Assembly: GCA_934511335.1 (NCBI GenBank)
Contig: CAKSWL010000105.1
Coordinates: 1 to 7,076, forward strand
Direction: 5' to 3'
DNA from: an uncultured Cloacibacillus sp.
GTDB taxonomy: Bacteria > Synergistota > Synergistia > Synergistales > Synergistaceae
Length of the DNA: 7,076 nt
Under the pieces are notes generated by a model, which saw only the letters and a list, made by a program, of their open reading frames with translations, did no database searches and was not told the origin of the DNA. The position numbers and the translations under genes are program-made. Positions 5,647 through 7,076 of this stretch are shown here, piece by piece. Position 1 is the stretch's first letter, and every line of letters begins with the position of its first letter.

Positions 5647-5898
5647 CTAACACAGGTCTAATAATTGAGAAACTTCAGGCAGACTCGATCGATCAGGTGA
5701 AACGCTTCCTGGAACAAACACTGAGAACTGTTCGTAGTTGATAGCCATAGCCCCCAGAAGAAGAACCAAATCTTTTCTCGAAAGCCCCTTTTCTTCGACA
5801 AGATCGAGCCATTCTTTCTTGGTCTTGTCGTCCTTTGTTATCCACTTAAAACGCCGCATATCCCCAAACTTCTGGCGCTGATACCCTTCAATGTCCAT
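5647..5898 (-). CDS. Hypothetical protein (83 aa), second gene of the leftward operon
   Basis: An 83-residue protein starting at ATG 5898, with AGGTAGGGG eight bases upstream; an in-frame GTG at 5928 would overlap the RHH gene and has no better site. The middle (RFKWITKDDKTKKEWLDLVEE followed by KGLSRKDLVLLLGAMAINY) looks like a compact helical domain, with a short basic start and a Ser/Pro-rich tail (VSPDRSSLPEVSQLLDLC). The GLSRKDLVLLLGAMA segment has the rhythm of a helix-turn-helix but no clear family match. It begins 11 bases after the stop of the RHH regulator, so both are on the same transcript and it may be an accessory to the switch. Function not recognised. Confidence 0.65.
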   Translation of the reverse strand: MDIEGYQRQKFGDMRRFKWITKDDKTKKEWLDLVEEKGLSRKDLVLLLGAMAINYEQFSVFVPGSVSPDRSSLPEVSQLLDLC

Positions 5899-5909
5899 GT
5901 CCTGTTCCC

Positions 5910-6080
5910 CTACCTTTCGTCCGTACACGAGTTCTTTTCCATCTGCTCAAGACCAAGACGTATCAAATCACAATAAAGCGCAGAGTGTGATTTATCGTAA
6001 TAGCACTCTTTCTTAATCTTCCTCAATTTGTCGGCAATATCATCTGGTACTGTAATCATGAAACGCTTCTGAGAAGTCAT
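5910..6080 (-). CDS. Ribbon-helix-helix regulator, first gene of the leftward operon
   Basis: A 56-residue protein with the RHH (MetJ/Arc/CopG) layout: a short beta strand KRFMITVP (5-12), helix A DDIADKLRKIKKECY (13-27), a turn DKSHSA, and helix B LYCDLIRLGLEQMEK (about 35-49). Such proteins dimerise and insert the paired strand into the DNA major groove. The start at 6080 is fixed by a near-perfect Shine-Dalgarno, AAGGAGGTGA at 6088-6097; the longer in-frame extension to 6125 would cover the ribosome site and the operator, so it is rejected. It is the first gene after a consensus promoter bracketed by an inverted repeat, which suggests that it controls its own transcription and that of the whole early operon (inference). 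It faces a second RHH gene across the control region. Confidence 0.85.
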   Translation of the reverse strand: MTSQKRFMITVPDDIADKLRKIKKECYYDKSHSALYCDLIRLGLEQMEKNSCTDER

Positions 6081-6099
6081 TTTTTCTTCACCTCCTTTT

Positions 6100-6112
6100 G
6101 GGTGTAACACCC
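6100..6112 (-). promoter_or_regulatory. GGGTGT-N-ACACCC inverted repeat in the leader of the leftward transcript
   Basis: A perfect six-base inverted repeat around one base lies three bases upstream of the RHH gene's Shine-Dalgarno. It overlaps the downstream arm of the larger operator-like repeat at 6106-6149. It may be part of that operator, or a leader hairpin that limits translation of the first gene. Confidence 0.4.
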
Positions 6113-6149
6113 CAACACCTTTCAAGCAAAAGTATAGTGTTAGGGTGTT
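6106..6149. promoter_or_regulatory. Candidate operator: 13-bp inverted repeat bracketing the leftward -10 box
   Basis: AACACCCCAACAC at 6106-6118 and GTGTTAGGGTGTT at 6137-6149 are inverted copies matching at 12 of 13 positions, with an 18-base centre. Each arm itself contains AACAC twice, as expected for RHH dimers binding side by side. One arm lies in the -35/-10 spacer and the other just downstream of the expected start of transcription. This position would block RNA polymerase, so autorepression by the RHH protein is the natural inference. Confidence 0.65.
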
Positions 6150-6159
6150 GCACTGTCAA
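6131..6159 (-). promoter_or_regulatory. Strong sigma-A promoter of the leftward early operon
   Basis: On the minus strand TTGACA (6159-6154) and TATACT (6136-6131) are separated by exactly 17 bases, with an AT-rich stretch (AAAATTT) ahead of the -35 box. The start of transcription is expected near 6124, giving a leader of about 45 bases before the first RHH gene. It is the only consensus-quality promoter I see for the 6-kb operon. Confidence 0.85.
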
Positions 6160-6169
6160 GAGCCAAATT

Positions 6170-6191
6170 TTAGTGATACATTAGTGATACA
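6170..6191. repeat. Two perfect 11-bp tandem repeats (TTAGTGATACA) between the divergent promoters
   Basis: TTAGTGATACA occurs twice head to tail at 6170-6180 and 6181-6191. A related GGTGATA occurs at 6200-6206 inside the rightward promoter spacer. The 11-base period places the copies on one face of the helix. They lie between the two -35 boxes, an ideal place for a regulator that affects both promoters. RHH regulators often bind direct repeats, so one of the two RHH proteins is the likely ligand (inference). Confidence 0.6.
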
Positions 6192-6192
6192 C

Positions 6193-6220
6193 TTGCATAG
6201 GTGATAAAGTGCTGTATAAT
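6193..6220 (+). promoter_or_regulatory. Promoter of the rightward RHH gene
   Basis: TTGCAT (6193-6198) and a consensus TATAAT (6215-6220) are 16 bases apart. Reading the -35 one base earlier (CTTGCA) gives 17. The start of transcription is expected near 6227, about 20 bases before the RHH start codon, giving a very short leader. The -35 box begins two bases after the second tandem repeat. Confidence 0.7.
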
Positions 6221-6244
6221 ATGCACCATAAGGGGAGGTGCATA
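6220..6244. promoter_or_regulatory. 8-bp inverted repeat across the rightward transcription start and Shine-Dalgarno
   Basis: TATGCACC (6220-6227) and GGTGCATA (6237-6244) are perfect inverted copies around nine bases. The 3' arm contains part of the GGGGAGGTG ribosome site. Because transcription should start near 6227, most of the 5' arm would not be in the RNA, so a DNA operator is more likely than a hairpin that hides the ribosome site. Confidence 0.5.
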
Positions 6245-6247
6245 GAT

Positions 6248-6427
6248 ATGCCAACTGAAAAACCGAGAATCATGATAACTTTAGATGATGACCTTTTTCA
6301 GCAAATAGAAGACATCCGTTATAAAAACCGGATTCCAAGTAGGTCACAGGCAACGCTAAATCTATTAGAGCTTGGTATTAAAGCCATGCTTGAGCAGCAA
6401 GAATCCCGCCAAGATGAAGAATCCTAG
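6248..6427 (+). CDS. Ribbon-helix-helix regulator, divergent to the early operon
   Basis: A 59-residue RHH protein: beta strand PRIMITL (6-12), helix A DDDLFQQIEDIRYKN (13-27), loop RIPSRSQ (28-34) and helix B ATLNLLELGIKAMLEQQ (35-51), then an acidic Gln/Glu-rich tail. The fold matches CopG/Arc-type repressors. The start at 6248 follows GGGGAGGTG with seven bases of spacing; an in-frame ATG at 6209 lies upstream of the predicted transcription start and is rejected. It is transcribed alone, from its own promoter to a strong terminator, like a phage repressor gene. It shares the overall fold with the facing RHH protein but little sequence, so each probably has its own operator. The likely role is maintenance repressor or counter-regulator of the early operon (inference). 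Confidence 0.85.
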   Translation: MPTEKPRIMITLDDDLFQQIEDIRYKNRIPSRSQATLNLLELGIKAMLEQQESRQDEES

Positions 6428-6434
6428 CAACACC

Positions 6435-6473
6435 GCAGGGGAGATGCTACGCAAAAGCATCTCCCCTGCTTTT
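6435..6473 (+). terminator. Strong Rho-independent terminator after the rightward RHH gene
   Basis: A perfect 14-base-pair stem (GCAGGGGAGATGCT at 6435-6448 with AGCATCTCCCCTGC at 6456-6469) has a seven-base loop and a TTTT run at 6470-6473. It starts seven bases after the RHH stop codon. It isolates the regulator gene from the AT-rich gene downstream. Confidence 0.9.
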
Positions 6474-6499
6474 ACGTATGTGGTGAAGTGATGTATAAT
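6471..6499 (+). promoter_or_regulatory. Candidate promoter for the AT-rich gene at the right edge
   Basis: TTTACG (6471-6476, four of six matches to the -35 consensus) and a perfect TATAAT (6494-6499) are 17 bases apart. The box begins in the T run of the terminator, so the next gene probably has its own transcription. The leader to the ATG at 6615 would be about 110 bases and is very AT-rich, so other -10-like sequences occur by chance. Confidence 0.45.
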
Positions 6500-6614
6500 T
6501 ACTTACGTTATATTTATTGCTCGTAATATTATCATTATGATTACTATATGTCAATGCTTTTTTTATAAATATACATATCGACAAACATCGTAAGCGAGGA
6601 ATGACAGAAAAATA

Positions 6615-7076
6615 ATGTTTGATGATTTGTTTGGAATATTCCTAGTTATTTTCATTCCTATACTTATTATTTACGGCATTATTGATGCAACATGTAGATA
6701 TTGTTATAAAAATCTATCAACAAAAACGGCTAAAGAATATTATCATAACGCATTAACTAAGAACGAGCTTGAATTAAAAAATGAATACGCTAATAAAAAG
6801 GCTGAATATAATCAAAAGTTAAGAGAATGGATAAAAGAACCTTTAAAATCATTTCCTCAATTCGCTGAAATGATAAGTGATTATATATATTTAATGGACT
6901 TAGATGATGCCGTATATTTAAGAAACAAAACAAGGCCCGCTATAAAAGGCTCAAAAAAAGTCGAAGAACTATCCGCAGAAAAAAAGGTATTGATGAAAAA
7001 GGCAAAGGAACTTGAATATAAACTCTCCTACTACGAATCAATGTTCCCTGATTTACCTGATTACGCTGAATACCCC
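6615..7076 (+). CDS. Membrane-anchored coiled-coil protein, N-terminal part (runs off right edge)
   Basis: The frame is open for 154 codons to the right edge without a stop. Residues 5-24 (FGIFLVIFIPILIIYGII within it) form one hydrophobic membrane segment, followed by a Lys-containing cytoplasmic side. Charged helices that look like coiled coil occupy about 36-75 and 113-140, and the visible part ends with KLSYYESMFPDLPDY. From memory that last segment, together with the preceding Lys/Glu-rich helix, resembles the N-terminal region of proteins with a C-terminal Mrr-like or related nuclease domain, but this cannot be checked here. The start at 6615 is uncertain: AGCGAGGA is about 14 bases upstream, and a four-codon ORF (ATG at 6601) ends in TAATG overlapping this ATG. 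Codons are A/T-ending, unlike the phage operon, suggesting separate origin and a cargo (defence or exclusion) gene. Confidence 0.75.
   Translation, partial: MFDDLFGIFLVIFIPILIIYGIIDATCRYCYKNLSTKTAKEYYHNALTKNELELKNEYANKKAEYNQKLREWIKEPLKSFPQFAEMISDYIYLMDLDDAVYLRNKTRPAIKGSKKVEELSAEKKVLMKKAKELEYKLSYYESMFPDLPDYAEYP

Noticed and set aside
5910..6427. RHH proteins as antitoxins of toxin-antitoxin pairs
   Set aside because: Neither is followed by a recognisable toxin such as RelE/ParE, PIN or MazF; the 83-residue neighbour does not resemble these, and the rightward gene is alone before a terminator.
6523..6544. GTAAT...ATTAC palindrome-like stretch as an att site or operator
   Set aside because: The arms and the central TCATTATGA have different centres, and such matches are expected by chance in very AT-rich DNA; there is no second copy in the window.
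1..7076. tRNA, rRNA, insertion sequence or CRISPR array
   Set aside because: I saw no cloverleaf, rRNA core sequence, transposase or regularly spaced repeats anywhere in the window.

Overview
The window looks like the early region of a tailed phage or prophage of a low-to-mid-GC Firmicute, most likely a Clostridia-type gut bacterium. The reasons are near-perfect Shine-Dalgarno sequences (such as AAGGAGGTGA), sigma-A-type promoters, very tightly packed overlapping genes, and a gene set typical of siphophage replication/recombination modules. Whether it is integrated or free cannot be told: no integrase, att site, portal or structural gene is present. The host assignment is an inference.

Layout. 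Positions 1-6080 are one long leftward (minus-strand) operon, read from right to left. In order of transcription it holds: a ribbon-helix-helix (RHH) regulator (6080-5910), three small genes including an excisionase-like wHTH protein (5898-4991), two very small unknown proteins (4986-4616), a phage-metallopeptidase-like protein that has lost its metal ligands (4584-4108), a RecB/Cas4-like Fe-S nuclease (4115-3306), a Sak4-like RecA-fold ATPase (3325-2651), a DUF669 protein with an SSB-like acidic tail (2658-2143), an SF2 DEAH helicase (2143-647), a Cys-rich small protein (650-507), a small gene broken by an apparent one-base indel (517-301), and the start of a C5-cytosine DNA methyltransferase running off the left edge. 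Nearly every junction is a 1-20 bp overlap, so the genes are probably translationally coupled. The nuclease, annealing ATPase, SSB-like protein and helicase form a coherent recombination/replication-fork set, with the methyltransferase as a likely anti-restriction or marking activity.

The control region is 6081-6247. A consensus leftward promoter (TTGACA, 17 bp, TATACT) is bracketed by a 13-bp inverted repeat. A divergent rightward promoter is preceded by two perfect 11-bp tandem repeats and followed by an 8-bp inverted repeat. The rightward promoter drives a second RHH protein (6248-6427) that ends at a strong intrinsic terminator. Two facing RHH regulators with separate candidate operators look like a compact genetic switch in the place where a CI/Cro pair would usually sit.

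Beyond the terminator (from about 6475) the DNA becomes strongly AT-rich. It carries the 5' part of a membrane-anchored, coiled-coil protein gene (6615 to the right edge), with composition unlike the phage operon. It is probably a separately acquired cargo gene, possibly defence or superinfection exclusion.
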